From the NCBI RefSeq assembly GCF_946885725.1, contig NZ_CAMPGZ010000078.1:1-17683 (forward strand): a DNA stretch of 17,683 nucleotides, in the 5' to 3' direction. The notes below the pieces were generated by a model. That model ran no database searches, was not told where the DNA came from, and worked only from the letters and a program-made list of their open reading frames with translations. Position numbers and translations under genes: made by a program. Shown in pieces: positions 1 through 7,400 of the stretch (positions are counted from its first letter, which is position 1; every line of letters begins with the position of its first letter). Origin of the DNA: an uncultured Nocardioides sp. (GTDB lineage Bacteria > Actinomycetota > Actinomycetes > Propionibacteriales > Nocardioidaceae).

Positions 1-1
1 C

Positions 2-967
2 GAGGCCACCGCGCTCCAGCGCCACGGCGAGCTCGGCATCTGGGCGCAGCTGCTCGGCCAGGAGGCCGCTCAGATCGGCTCGGGCCGCGCGCTGCGGCCG
101 CAGGACTTCGTCTTCCCGACCTACCGCGAGCACGGCGTCGCCTACACCCGCGGCATCGACCCGCTGCGACTCCTCGGCCTGTTCCGCGGCGTCGACCAGG
201 GCGGCTGGGACCCCAACGAGGGCAACTTCGGCCTCTACACGATCGTGATCGGTGCGCAGACCCTGCACGCCACCGGCTATGCCATGGGCCTCCAGCGCGA
301 CGGCGTCGTCGGCACCGGTGACCCGGACCGCGACGCCGCGGTCGTCGCCTACTTCGGCGACGGCGCCAGCAGCCAGGGCGACGTCAACGAGGCGTTCATC
401 TTCGCCGCCTCCTACAACGCGCCCGTCGTGTTCTTCTGCCAGAACAACCAGTGGGCGATCTCCGAGCCGATCGAGCGGCAGACCCGGATCCCGCTCTACC
501 AGCGCGCCCTCGGCTTCGGCTTCCCGGGCGTCCGCGTCGACGGCAACGACGTGCTGGCGACGTACGCCGTCTCCAAGGCCGCGCTGCAGCGCGCCCGCGA
601 GGGCCAGGGCCCGACGTTCGTGGAGGCCTACACCTACCGGATGGGTGCGCACACCACGACCGACGACCCGACCCGCTACCGGCTGTCGGAGGACCTCGAG
701 CACTGGAAGCTCAAGGACCCGATCCAGCGCGTGAAGGTCTACCTGACCCGCAACGGCGTGGTGGACCAGGACTTCTTCGACGAGATCGAGGCCGAGGCCG
801 AGAAGCTCGGCGAGCACCTCCGCGAGGGCTGCCGGTCGCTGCCGGAGCCGAACATCCTCGACATCTTCGACTACGTGTACGCCGAAGGCAGCCCCGAGCT
901 GGAGGCCCAGCGCGCCGGCTTCGCGGCGTACCTCGACTCCTTCGAGACGGCGGGAGGCCACCGATGA
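2..967 (+). CDS. bkdA: 2-oxoacid dehydrogenase E1 component, alpha subunit (branched-chain type), 5'-truncated
   Basis: This is the thiamine-diphosphate (ThDP) dependent alpha subunit of a branched-chain 2-oxoacid (or pyruvate) dehydrogenase. It decarboxylates the 2-oxoacid and passes the acyl group to lipoyl-E2 in the cytoplasm. The reading frame is open from base 2, so the N-terminus lies outside the window and about 321 residues are visible. The ThDP/Mg motif is clear: GDG at bases 356-364, then about 25 residues later the Asn-Asn pair at 443-448. The loop YRMGAHTTTDDPTRYR (about 638-685) is the E1alpha loop that is phosphorylated in mitochondrial homologues and is typical of branched-chain enzymes. 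The TGA stop overlaps the next gene's ATG (ATGA), so translation of the subunits is probably coupled. Pyruvate as substrate cannot be excluded from sequence alone. The assignment to the family is firm; the substrate is inferred. Confidence 0.93.
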   Translation, partial: EATALQRHGELGIWAQLLGQEAAQIGSGRALRPQDFVFPTYREHGVAYTRGIDPLRLLGLFRGVDQGGWDPNEGNFGLYTIVIGAQTLHATGYAMGLQRDGVVGTGDPDRDAAVVAYFGDGASSQGDVNEAFIFAASYNAPVVFFCQNNQWAISEPIERQTRIPLYQRALGFGFPGVRVDGNDVLATYAVSKAALQRAREGQGPTFVEAYTYRMGAHTTTDDPTRYRLSEDLEHWKLKDPIQRVKVYLTRNGVVDQDFFDEIEAEAEKLGEHLREGCRSLPEPNILDIFDYVYAEGSPELEAQRAGFAAYLDSFETAGGHR

Positions 968-1950
968 GCAAGATCACCCTGGCCAAGGGCCTCAACGCCG
1001 GCCTGCGCAAGGCGATGGAGGACGACCCGAAGGTCCTCGTCATGGGCGAGGACGTCGGCAAGCTCGGCGGCGTCTTCCGGATCACCGACGGCCTGCAGAA
1101 GGACTTCGGCGAGGACCGGGTCATCGACTCGCCGCTCGCCGAGTCCGGCATCCTCGGCACCGCGGTCGGCCTGGCCATGCGCGGCTACCGCCCGGTCTGC
1201 GAGATCCAGTTCGACGGGTTCGTCTACCCGGCCTACGACCAGATCGTCAGCCAGGTGGCGAAGATCCACTTCCGCAGCCAGGGCAAGGTCAAGATGCCCA
1301 TCGTCATCCGGATCCCGTTCGGTGGCGGCATCGGGGCGGTGGAGCACCACTCCGAGAGCCCGGAGGCGCAGTTCGCGCACACCCCGGGCCTGAAGGTCGT
1401 GGCGTGCTCCAACCCGGTCGACGGCTACTGGATGATCCAGCAGGCCATCAAGTGCGACGACCCGGTGGTGTTCCTCGAGCCGAAGCGGCAGTACCACGCC
1501 GACAAGGCCGAGCTCGACGAGTCCAAGACGCTCGCCGACGTCGACCCGCTGTTCAAGTCGCGCGTCGTGCGTGAAGGCACCGACCTGACCCTGCTGGCCT
1601 ACGGCCCGATGGTGAAGACCTGCCTCGCGTCGGCCGAGGCCGCTGCCCAGGACGGCCAGAGCATCGAGGTCATCGACCTGCGCACGCTCTCGCCGCTCGA
1701 CATGGGCCCGGTCTACGCGTCGGTCCGCAAGACCGGCCGCGCGGTCGTCACCCACGAGGCGCACGTCAACCTCGGCATGGGCTCCGAGGTCGCGGCCCGG
1801 ATCACCGAGGAGTGCTTCTACTCCCTCGAGGCGCCGGTGCTGCGGGTCGGCGGGTTCGACACGCCGTACCCGCCGAGCCGGATCGAGGAGGAGTGGCTGC
1901 CCGACCTCGACCGGGTGCTCGACGCCGTCGACCGCTCCCTCGCCTACTGA
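964..1950 (+). CDS. bkdB: 2-oxoacid dehydrogenase E1 component, beta subunit
   Basis: A 328-residue beta subunit that pairs with E1alpha to form the heterotetrameric decarboxylase. Start is ATG at 964, inside the E1alpha stop (4-nt overlap), with a good Shine-Dalgarno GGGAGG about six bases upstream. The family pattern is intact. LVMGEDVGKLGGVFRIT lies near the N-terminus. DSPLAESGILGTAVGLAMRG (residues 55-74) contains Glu60, the position that in the family activates the ThDP aminopyrimidine. GGIGAVEHHSESPEAQFAH (121-139) contains the active-site His129. The C-terminal transketolase-like domain includes the segment around SPLDMGPVYASVRKTGRAVV and the ending VGGFDTPYPPSR. Length is normal for the family (325-340 residues). 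Position directly between E1alpha and E2 supports one complex. As for E1alpha, branched-chain oxoacids are the likely substrate but pyruvate is possible. Confidence 0.95.
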   Translation: MSKITLAKGLNAGLRKAMEDDPKVLVMGEDVGKLGGVFRITDGLQKDFGEDRVIDSPLAESGILGTAVGLAMRGYRPVCEIQFDGFVYPAYDQIVSQVAKIHFRSQGKVKMPIVIRIPFGGGIGAVEHHSESPEAQFAHTPGLKVVACSNPVDGYWMIQQAIKCDDPVVFLEPKRQYHADKAELDESKTLADVDPLFKSRVVREGTDLTLLAYGPMVKTCLASAEAAAQDGQSIEVIDLRTLSPLDMGPVYASVRKTGRAVVTHEAHVNLGMGSEVAARITEECFYSLEAPVLRVGGFDTPYPPSRIEEEWLPDLDRVLDAVDRSLAY

Positions 1951-1970
1951 CCGACGCCCGGAGGAGATCC

Positions 1971-3464
1971 GTGAACGAGTACAAGCTGCCCGACGTCGGC
2001 GAGGGTCTGACCGAGGCCGAGATCGTCAGCTGGAAGGTCAAGGTCGGCGACGTCGTCAAGGTCAACGACATCGTCGTCGAGATCGAGACCGCCAAGTCGC
2101 TGGTGGAGCTGCCGTCGCCCTACGCCGGCACCGTCCAGGCGCTGCTGGTGCCGGAGGGCGAGACCGTCCCGGTCGGTACGCCGATCATCCGGATCGGCGA
2201 GGGCGCGGCTCCGGCCGAGGAGCCGGCCGCGCCGGCGCCCGCGGAGCAGACCGAGTCCGACCCCTACCTCGGGATGGCCGAGAAGGCCGGGGCCGCCCAG
2301 GTTGCCGCCACCGAGATCGACATGTCCAACCCGGCCGCGACCGGGGGTGGCGAGAACCAGACCCTGGTCGGCTACGGCCCCCGGGAGACCGCGGCGAAGC
2401 GTCGTCCCCGGCGCGGCGGCGCCACCGCGGCGTCGGAGGCCGGCGCGGCCGCACAGCTCCAGCTGCAGGGCGCGTTCACTCCCGGCGGTGCGACCACCAC
2501 CGACGTGGTCGAGGCCGACGAGAAGCCGGTGCCCGCGGCGGCGCCGGTGCACGACCCGGCCATGGACAAGCCCGGCGACGTCCGGGTGCTGGCCAAGCCC
2601 CCGGTGCGCAAGCTCGCCAAGGACCTCGGCGTCGACCTGCGCACGCTGACCCCGTCCGGTCCCGGCGGGACGGTGACGCGCGAGGACGTCCAGGCGGCCG
2701 CCTCCGGCGACGCTCGGGTGGCCGAGCCCGCCGCCGCACCCGCGCCGGTCATGCGGGCGCCGGGCGAGCGGGAGACCCGCGAGCCGATCAAGGGCGTGCG
2801 CAAGATGATGGCGCAGGCGATGGTCGACTCGGCCTACACCGCGCCCCACGTGACCGAGTGGATCACGGTCGACGCGACCCGCACGATGAAGCTCGTCGAG
2901 CGGCTCAAGGGCCACCGCGACTTCCGCGACGTCAAGGTCTCGCCGCTGCTCGTGCTGGCCAAGGCGGTGCTCCTGGCGGTACGCCGTACCCCCGAGATCA
3001 ACGCCACCTGGGACGACCGGGCCCAGGAGGTCGTGTTCAAGCACTACGTCAACCTCGGCATCGCCGCCGCCACCCCGCGCGGCCTCGTGGTGCCGAACGT
3101 CAAGGACGCCGACCAGATGACGCTGCCCGAGCTCGGCCGCGCCATCAACGAGCTCGCCAAGGTCGCGCGCGAGGGCAGGACCCAGCCGGCCGAGATGAGC
3201 GGCGGCACGTTCACGATCACCAACGTGGGTGTCTTCGGGGTCGACGCCGGCACGCCGATCATCAACCCGGGCGAGTCCGCGATCCTCTGCTTCGGCGCCG
3301 TCCGCAAGCAGCCCTGGGTGCACAACGGCAAGATCAAGCCGCGCGACATCACCACGCTGGCGCTGTCGTTCGACCACCGCCTGGTCGACGGCGAGAAGGG
3401 CTCGCGCTTCCTGGCCGACGTCGCCGCGGTCCTGGAGGACCCGGGCGCGGCGCTGCTGCTCTGA
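1971..3464 (+). CDS. bkdC: 2-oxoacid dehydrogenase E2 component (dihydrolipoamide acyltransferase)
   Basis: A 497-residue E2 core protein that takes the acyl group from E1 on a swinging lipoyl arm and transfers it to CoA. GTG at 1971 is chosen because GGAGGAG sits just upstream and the lipoyl domain starts immediately (NEYKLPDVGEGLTEAEI). Domains in order: lipoyl domain at residues 3-80 with the lipoylation site Lys42 in EIETAKS; a long Ala/Pro/Glu linker at 80-203 interrupted by a less repetitive island (LVGYGPRETAAKRRPRRGG); a peripheral-subunit-binding domain at about 204-243 (VRKLAKDLGVDL then PSGPGGTVTREDV); and a catalytic chloramphenicol-acetyltransferase-like domain from about 265. 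The active-site signature DHRLVDG holds His469 and Asp473. Only one lipoyl domain is present. The gene is 20 bases after E1beta. No E3 (lipoamide dehydrogenase) gene follows in this window. Confidence 0.95.
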   Translation: MNEYKLPDVGEGLTEAEIVSWKVKVGDVVKVNDIVVEIETAKSLVELPSPYAGTVQALLVPEGETVPVGTPIIRIGEGAAPAEEPAAPAPAEQTESDPYLGMAEKAGAAQVAATEIDMSNPAATGGGENQTLVGYGPRETAAKRRPRRGGATAASEAGAAAQLQLQGAFTPGGATTTDVVEADEKPVPAAAPVHDPAMDKPGDVRVLAKPPVRKLAKDLGVDLRTLTPSGPGGTVTREDVQAAASGDARVAEPAAAPAPVMRAPGERETREPIKGVRKMMAQAMVDSAYTAPHVTEWITVDATRTMKLVERLKGHRDFRDVKVSPLLVLAKAVLLAVRRTPEINATWDDRAQEVVFKHYVNLGIAAATPRGLVVPNVKDADQMTLPELGRAINELAKVAREGRTQPAEMSGGTFTITNVGVFGVDAGTPIINPGESAILCFGAVRKQPWVHNGKIKPRDITTLALSFDHRLVDGEKGSRFLADVAAVLEDPGAALLL

Positions 3465-3503
3465 CCTGGTCTAGCGGCCTGTCGGTTTACCACCGGCTGC
3501 TGG

Positions 3504-3557
3504 GAAACTGGCACCGACCACGCGAAACTTCACGTGGTTGGTGCCAGTTTCGCGTGG
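3504..3557. repeat. Overlapping inverted repeats (REP-like or hairpin element)
   Basis: Bases 3504-3522 and 3533-3551 form an inverted repeat of 19 bases with one G-T mismatch and a 10-base loop. A second, perfect 12-base inverted repeat (3518-3529 with 3546-3557, CCACGCGAAACT/AGTTTCGCGTGG) uses overlapping bases, so the two foldings exclude each other. No T-run follows on either strand. It lies 39 bases after the E2 stop, so it could end that transcript, but the doubled motif GAAACT also suggests a dispersed intergenic repeat. Which of these it is cannot be decided from one copy. Confidence 0.7.
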
Positions 3558-3629
3558 GCGCCCCTGTGGATGACGGGGGCTGACCCAGGGATGACGTGGG
3601 CGGGTGCGAGGGGACCGCAGCGTCCGAAT

Positions 3630-3635
3630 TAGGAT
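3630..3635 (+). promoter_or_regulatory. Putative -10 element of the GntR-MFS pair
   Basis: TAGGAT fits the actinobacterial -10 consensus TANNNT. It ends nine bases before the ATG at 3645, so the transcript would have a leader of only about two or three bases, or none. AGGA inside the same stretch (3631-3634) could alternatively act as a Shine-Dalgarno site ten bases from the ATG. No convincing -35 hexamer is visible. Confidence 0.45.
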
Positions 3636-3646
3636 GTATGCAACAT
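3634..3646. promoter_or_regulatory. Candidate GntR operator (ATGT-N5-ACAT)
   Basis: ATGTATGCAACAT is an imperfect palindrome, ATGT-N5-ACAT, that overlaps the expected transcription start and the first bases of the regulator's own ATG. FadR-subfamily GntR proteins commonly bind short palindromes of this size near their own promoters, so self-repression of the regulator-transporter pair is a reasonable inference. There is only one copy, and the arms are just four bases each. Confidence 0.35.
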
Positions 3647-4316
3647 GAGATCGTCCCTTCCCCCGCCGGGCACGGCCGCCGCCCGAGCCTACGACTACGC
3701 GAAGTGGGCGATCCTCAACGCCGTCTACACCGCCGGTGACGTGATCACCGAGGGCGGGCTCGCCGCCGAGCTCGGGATCAGCCGGACCCCGGTGCGCGAG
3801 GCGCTGCTCCGGCTCGAGGTCGAGGGGCTGGTCCGGCTGCGGCCCAAGCAGGGCGCGATCGTCTCCACGTTCACCATGCACGACGTCGAGGACGTGCTCG
3901 AGGCGCGCGAGCTGGTGGAGACCAGCACGGCGGCGAAGTCGTTCGCGAACCGCGCCACGCTGCTGCCCCAGGTGCTCGAGGTGCACCAGGAGATGTGCCG
4001 CCGCCGGCACGAGCGCGACACCGCCGGCTTCACCGACGCCGACCGCCGCTTCCACGAGCTGATCGTCGACGCGGCCGGCAACGACGTGCTGTCCGGGATC
4101 TACCGGATGCTGCGCGAGCGGCAGACCCTGTTCACCAGCGTGCTGGTGCGCGGCCGCCCGGACCGGATGGACTCCGCCATCGCCGAGCACGAGCGCATCC
4201 TCGCCGTGCTGCGGGGCGACGACGTGGCGGCGTTCGAGAACGTCGTACGCGAGCACCTCGCCTGGTCGTTCGCCCTCGCCCGGGACTCCTGGACGATCAC
4301 CGGGGACGCCGAGTGA
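3645..4316 (+). CDS. GntR-family transcriptional regulator, FadR subfamily (FCD domain)
   Basis: A 223-residue one-component regulator. Residues about 10-75 form the GntR winged helix-turn-helix, with the typical segment ITEGGLAAELGISRTPVREA followed by LEVEGLVRLRPKQGAIV. Residues about 80-210 form the all-helical FCD ligand domain. The four usual metal-ligand positions appear present: Asp133 and His137 (DRRFHEL), His182 (AEHERIL) and His204 (VREHLAW), so it probably binds a carboxylate effector through a metal ion. It starts at the only ATG near the -10 element. Its TGA overlaps the GTG of the MFS gene (GTGA), which makes the transporter its most likely target. It could also control the dehydrogenase operon 180 bases upstream, but nothing in the sequence shows this. 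The effector is unknown. Confidence 0.92.
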   Translation: MRSSLPPPGTAAARAYDYAKWAILNAVYTAGDVITEGGLAAELGISRTPVREALLRLEVEGLVRLRPKQGAIVSTFTMHDVEDVLEARELVETSTAAKSFANRATLLPQVLEVHQEMCRRRHERDTAGFTDADRRFHELIVDAAGNDVLSGIYRMLRERQTLFTSVLVRGRPDRMDSAIAEHERILAVLRGDDVAAFENVVREHLAWSFALARDSWTITGDAE

Positions 4317-5665
4317 CCCTGCCCGCCCCACCGGGCGGCCGTCGGGCGCTGGGCGTCTGGCTCACGGGCGTCGCGGTCTACTTCCTCGCGGTCTTCCACC
4401 GGTCCTCGCTCGGCGTCGCCGGCATCGTCGCGACCCAGCGCTTCGACATCTCCGCCTCCCAGCTGTCGACGTTCACGGTGCTCCAGTTGCTGGTGTACGC
4501 CGGCATGCAGATCCCGGTCGGCGTGCTCATCGACCGGTACGGCGCGAAGCGGCTGCTGCTCACCGGGGCGTTCCTGATGACCGCCGCCCAGCTCGGCTTC
4601 GCCCTCACCGCCACGTACGCCGGCGCCGTGGTGGCACGCGTCTTCGTCGGGATGGGCGACGCGATGGTGTTCATCAGCGTGCTGCGGCTGGTGGCGGCCT
4701 GGTTCCCGCCCCGGCGCAACCCGGTGATGACCGCGTGGACGGGTCTGATCGGGCAGTGCGGCGCGCTGGTGGCCGCGATCCCGCTGGCCCGCGCGCTGTC
4801 GGACTACGGCTGGACCCCGACCTTCGTCGCCAGCGCGGCGATCGGCGTGCTGCTCGGCGTCCTGGTGGTGCTCGTGGTTCGCGACGTCCCGCCGGGTTTC
4901 CCACCCGCCCGCAACCTCCGGCCCGTTCGCGAGGTGGCGCGCGACCTCGCCGCCGCGTGGCGCGACCCGGGCACGCGGCTGGGGCTGTGGATCCACTTCA
5001 CCTCCGCGTTCGGCACCAACGTGCTCGCCCTGCTCTGGGGCTACCCGTTCTTCGTGTACGGCGAGCACACCGGGACGGCCGTCGCCGGCTCGCTGCTGAC
5101 CCTGCTCGTCGTCACGTCCATGGTCGGCGGACCGCTCATCGGCGCCTTCATCTCGCGCCACCCCTGGCACCGCTCCACGCTGGTGCTCTCAGTCGTGCTG
5201 GCGATGATGCTGACCTGGGCGGCCGTGCTGCTCTACCCCGGAGACGCGCCGCTCTGGCTGCTCGCGCCGATGGTCGTCGCTTCCGGTCTCGGCGGACCCA
5301 CGTCGATGGTCGGTTTCGACCTCGCCCGCACGTTCAACCCCGCGACGCGCCTGGGATCGGCCACGGGCATCGTCAACGTCGGTGGCTTCGTCGCCTCACT
5401 GGTGATGATGCTCGCGATCGGTCTGCTCCTCGACGCGCAGACGCCCGGCGCCGGGACCGACTACTCCGCGTCGGCGTACCGCGGCGCGATGGCGGTGCAG
5501 TACGTCGGATGGGTGGCCGGACTCGCCCTCATCTGGCGCTACCGGCGGCGCGCCCGGCGGCACCTCGCGGTCACCCAGCCGGAGACCTACCGGGCCATGA
5601 CCGGTCGGGCCGGTCAGACCGGTCAGACCGGTCAGGCCGACGGCGACGCACCCAGCGAGCGGTAG
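4313..5665 (+). CDS. Major facilitator superfamily (MFS) transporter
   Basis: A 450-residue integral membrane protein of the MFS, with about twelve hydrophobic segments in two halves. GTG at 4313 is selected because it overlaps the regulator's stop codon by four bases and leads straight into the first membrane segment (GVWLTGVAVYFLAVF). The family motif A is present in the loop after the second helix (GVLIDRYGAKR, residues 70-80). A long cytoplasmic loop rich in Arg and Pro lies between the halves (around residues 195-225). The C-terminus is an Arg-rich tail ending in a Thr-Gly-Gln repeat (TGRAGQTGQTGQ) encoded by a 9-bp tandem repeat. The substrate is not evident. Pairing with a GntR/FCD regulator suggests uptake of an organic acid or efflux of a metabolite, but that is inference. 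Its 3' end overlaps the convergent carboxyltransferase gene by 34 bases. Confidence 0.9.
   Translation: MTLPAPPGGRRALGVWLTGVAVYFLAVFHRSSLGVAGIVATQRFDISASQLSTFTVLQLLVYAGMQIPVGVLIDRYGAKRLLLTGAFLMTAAQLGFALTATYAGAVVARVFVGMGDAMVFISVLRLVAAWFPPRRNPVMTAWTGLIGQCGALVAAIPLARALSDYGWTPTFVASAAIGVLLGVLVVLVVRDVPPGFPPARNLRPVREVARDLAAAWRDPGTRLGLWIHFTSAFGTNVLALLWGYPFFVYGEHTGTAVAGSLLTLLVVTSMVGGPLIGAFISRHPWHRSTLVLSVVLAMMLTWAAVLLYPGDAPLWLLAPMVVASGLGGPTSMVGFDLARTFNPATRLGSATGIVNVGGFVASLVMMLAIGLLLDAQTPGAGTDYSASAYRGAMAVQYVGWVAGLALIWRYRRRARRHLAVTQPETYRAMTGRAGQTGQTGQADGDAPSER
5601..5636 (+). repeat. 9-bp tandem repeat, four copies
   Basis: Four consecutive 9-base units of CCGGTC followed by GGG, AGA, AGA and AGG. Because the unit is a multiple of three it adds three-residue repeats (TGR, AGQ, TGQ, TGQ) to the end of the MFS transporter. 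The last unit contains the stop codon of the convergent carboxyltransferase gene (5632-5634). Slippage here would change the transporter tail length. Confidence 0.9.
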
Positions 5666-7140
5666 CGCTGCTCGCGCCGGGCGAGCAGCGCGGCCCGGTC
5701 GGTGTTCAGCAGGGTGGCGAGCTCGTAGCGCAGCACGTCGCCGAGACGTCGGCAGAACTCCTCCGGCTCGTCGGCGGCGTCCGGGCGCTCGGCGACGATG
5801 CGGTCCACGACGCCGGCGTCGCGCAGGTCGAGCGAACGCACCTTCTGCGCCCGGGCCATCTCGGGCGCGTGGTCGAGGTCGCGGTGCACGATCGCGCTCG
5901 CGCCCTCGGGCGGCAGCGGCGAGAGCCAGGCGTGCTGGGCCGCGATCACCCGATCGGCCGGGAGCAGCGCGAGCGCGCCGCCGCCGGTGCCCTCGCCGAG
6001 CAGCAGGCACAGCGTCGGCGCGTCCAGCGTGACCAGGTCGGCCAGGCAGCGGGCGATCTCGCCGGCCAGCCCGCCCTCCTCGGCCTCGACCGACAGCGCG
6101 GCACCCGGGGTGTCGATCACCGTCATCAGCGGCAGCCCGAGCTCGGCCGCCAGCCGCATGCCGCGACGCGCCTCGCGCAGCGCGCCCGGCCCGAGCGGGT
6201 GGGCGGCGGTCTGCCCGCGCCGGTCCTGGCCGAGGAACACGCACGGCGAACCGCCGAACCGCGCCAGCGCGATCAGCAGCCCGGGGTCGGCCTCGCCCTG
6301 GCCGGTGCCGTTGAGCGGGATGACGTCGGTCGCGGCGTACCGCAGCAGCCGCCGCACCCCCGGCCGCTCCGGCCGCCGCGAGATCGTCACCGACTCCCAG
6401 GTCTCGACGTCCGGGATCTCGTCGACCGGCGGGTCGGTCGGGTCGGTGTCGACGTCGCCCGGGGAGAGCAGCACGGTGAGCGCGCGGTCGAGGATGGCAG
6501 CGATCTCCTCGGGCGGCACGACGGCGTCGATCAGACCGTGCGCGTAGAGGTTCTCCGAGGTCTGCACGCCCTCGGGGAACGGCTTGCCGTACAGCGCCTC
6601 GTAGACCCGCGGCCCGAGGAAGCCCACCAGCGCCCCCGGCTCGGCGACCGTGACGTGGCCGAGCGAGCCCCACGACGCCATGACGCCACCAGTGGTCGGG
6701 TGGCGCAGGTAGACGAGGTAGGGCAGGCCCGCCGCCTTGTGCCCGGCGATCGCCTGGCTGATCTTCACCATCTGCACGAAGGCGACCGTGCCCTCCTGCA
6801 TCCGGGTGCCGCCGGACACCGGCGCCGCCAGCAGGGGCAGCCGCTCGCGGGTGGCCCGCTCGATCGCGTCCACCAGTCGGTTCGCCGACGCGACGCCGAT
6901 CGAGCCGGCCAGGAACCGGAACTCGCACGCGACAACCGCGACGCGACGTCCGCGCATGAGCCCCTCGCCGGTGATCACCGACTCGTCGAGCCCGGTCTTC
7001 TCCCGGGCCGCGGCGAGCTCGGCGGCGTACTCCTCCGTGAGCTCGCCGTACGTCGGGGGCGTGTCCCACGATGACCAGGAGCCCTCGTCGAGGACCAGGT
7101 CGATCAGGGCGGAGGCGGACAACCGGTCGCGGCCGTTCAT
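5632..7140 (-). CDS. Acyl-CoA carboxylase carboxyltransferase, fused AccD-like and AccA-like domains
   Basis: A 502-residue carboxyltransferase that would move CO2 from carboxybiotin to acetyl-CoA or another acyl-CoA. The N-terminal half resembles bacterial AccD: PVSGGTRMQEGTVAFVQM (107-124), then HPTTGGVMASWGSLGHVTVAEPGALVGFLGPRV. The C-terminal half resembles AccA: IDTPGAALSVEAEEGG (342-357), GEGTGGGALALLPADRV (382-398) and SPLPPEGASAIV. The two parts are separate proteins in E. coli and one chain here. The Cys4 zinc ribbon at the start of E. coli AccD is absent. ATG at 7140 is used; an open frame continues upstream to 7437 but runs through repeats and a hairpin and looks non-coding. No biotin carboxylase or biotin carrier gene is in the window, so its partners are encoded elsewhere. 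Substrate is uncertain: acetyl-CoA by resemblance, propionyl-CoA or others possible. Confidence 0.9.
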   Translation of the reverse strand: MNGRDRLSASALIDLVLDEGSWSSWDTPPTYGELTEEYAAELAAAREKTGLDESVITGEGLMRGRRVAVVACEFRFLAGSIGVASANRLVDAIERATRERLPLLAAPVSGGTRMQEGTVAFVQMVKISQAIAGHKAAGLPYLVYLRHPTTGGVMASWGSLGHVTVAEPGALVGFLGPRVYEALYGKPFPEGVQTSENLYAHGLIDAVVPPEEIAAILDRALTVLLSPGDVDTDPTDPPVDEIPDVETWESVTISRRPERPGVRRLLRYAATDVIPLNGTGQGEADPGLLIALARFGGSPCVFLGQDRRGQTAAHPLGPGALREARRGMRLAAELGLPLMTVIDTPGAALSVEAEEGGLAGEIARCLADLVTLDAPTLCLLLGEGTGGGALALLPADRVIAAQHAWLSPLPPEGASAIVHRDLDHAPEMARAQKVRSLDLRDAGVVDRIVAERPDAADEPEEFCRRLGDVLRYELATLLNTDRAALLARREQRYRSLGASPSA

Positions 7141-7187
7141 GGGCTCATCCGACCACGTCGCGCCGCCGCGTCGCGAGCGGGCCGCCC

Positions 7188-7239
7188 GAGGCGGATGACG
7201 GAGGCGGATGACGGAGGCGGATGACGGGGGCGGACGACG
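7188..7239. repeat. 13-bp tandem repeat, three exact copies plus one degenerate
   Basis: GAGGCGGATGACG occurs three times without change (7188-7200, 7201-7213, 7214-7226) and once with changes (7227-7239, GGGGCGGACGACG). The unit is not a multiple of three, which argues against coding use. It lies 48 bases upstream of the carboxyltransferase start, between that gene and the 14-bp hairpin. Spacing of 13 bases is more than one helical turn, so stacked protein binding on one face of the DNA is not obviously favoured. Confidence 0.95.
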
Positions 7240-7240
7240 G

Positions 7241-7277
7241 CCGTGCCCCGACCCGCTGGGACAGGGTCGGGGCACGG
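7241..7277 (-). terminator. Strong hairpin, possible terminator or attenuator
   Basis: Bases 7241-7254 (CCGTGCCCCGACCC) pair perfectly with 7264-7277, giving a 14-bp, very G/C-rich stem with a 9-base loop. It is followed by no T-run on either strand. In high-GC actinobacteria such stems can still stop transcription, so it could end the CoA-transferase transcript or act as an attenuator ahead of the carboxyltransferase gene. Confidence 0.6.
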
Positions 7278-7400
7278 GGGTCCGAGGTCGGCGGTCACCG
7301 GGCCGCGCGGGCCCGACCGCCAGCGGGCGCGACGAGGTGGGACTGCCATGACTACCTTCCCATCCCGACGCATGGTCACTCCCTGACGCGCGCGGATTTT

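Noticed and set aside
1944..3377. Long minus-strand open frame opposite the E2 gene
   Set aside because: Antisense shadow of E2 with low-complexity Arg/Gly/Asp/Leu composition and no domain.
4735..7074. Plus-strand open frame of about 779 codons across the MFS and carboxyltransferase genes
   Set aside because: Out-of-frame and antisense reading of two well-supported genes; open only because of high G/C.
7137..7379. A possible 80-codon gene just before the carboxyltransferase (acyl-CoA carboxylase epsilon-like?)
   Set aside because: Its size and ATGA overlap are suggestive, but third positions lack the usual G/C bias, the repeats cross it out of phase and no epsilon-subunit pattern is visible. 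Kept only as part of the leader finding.
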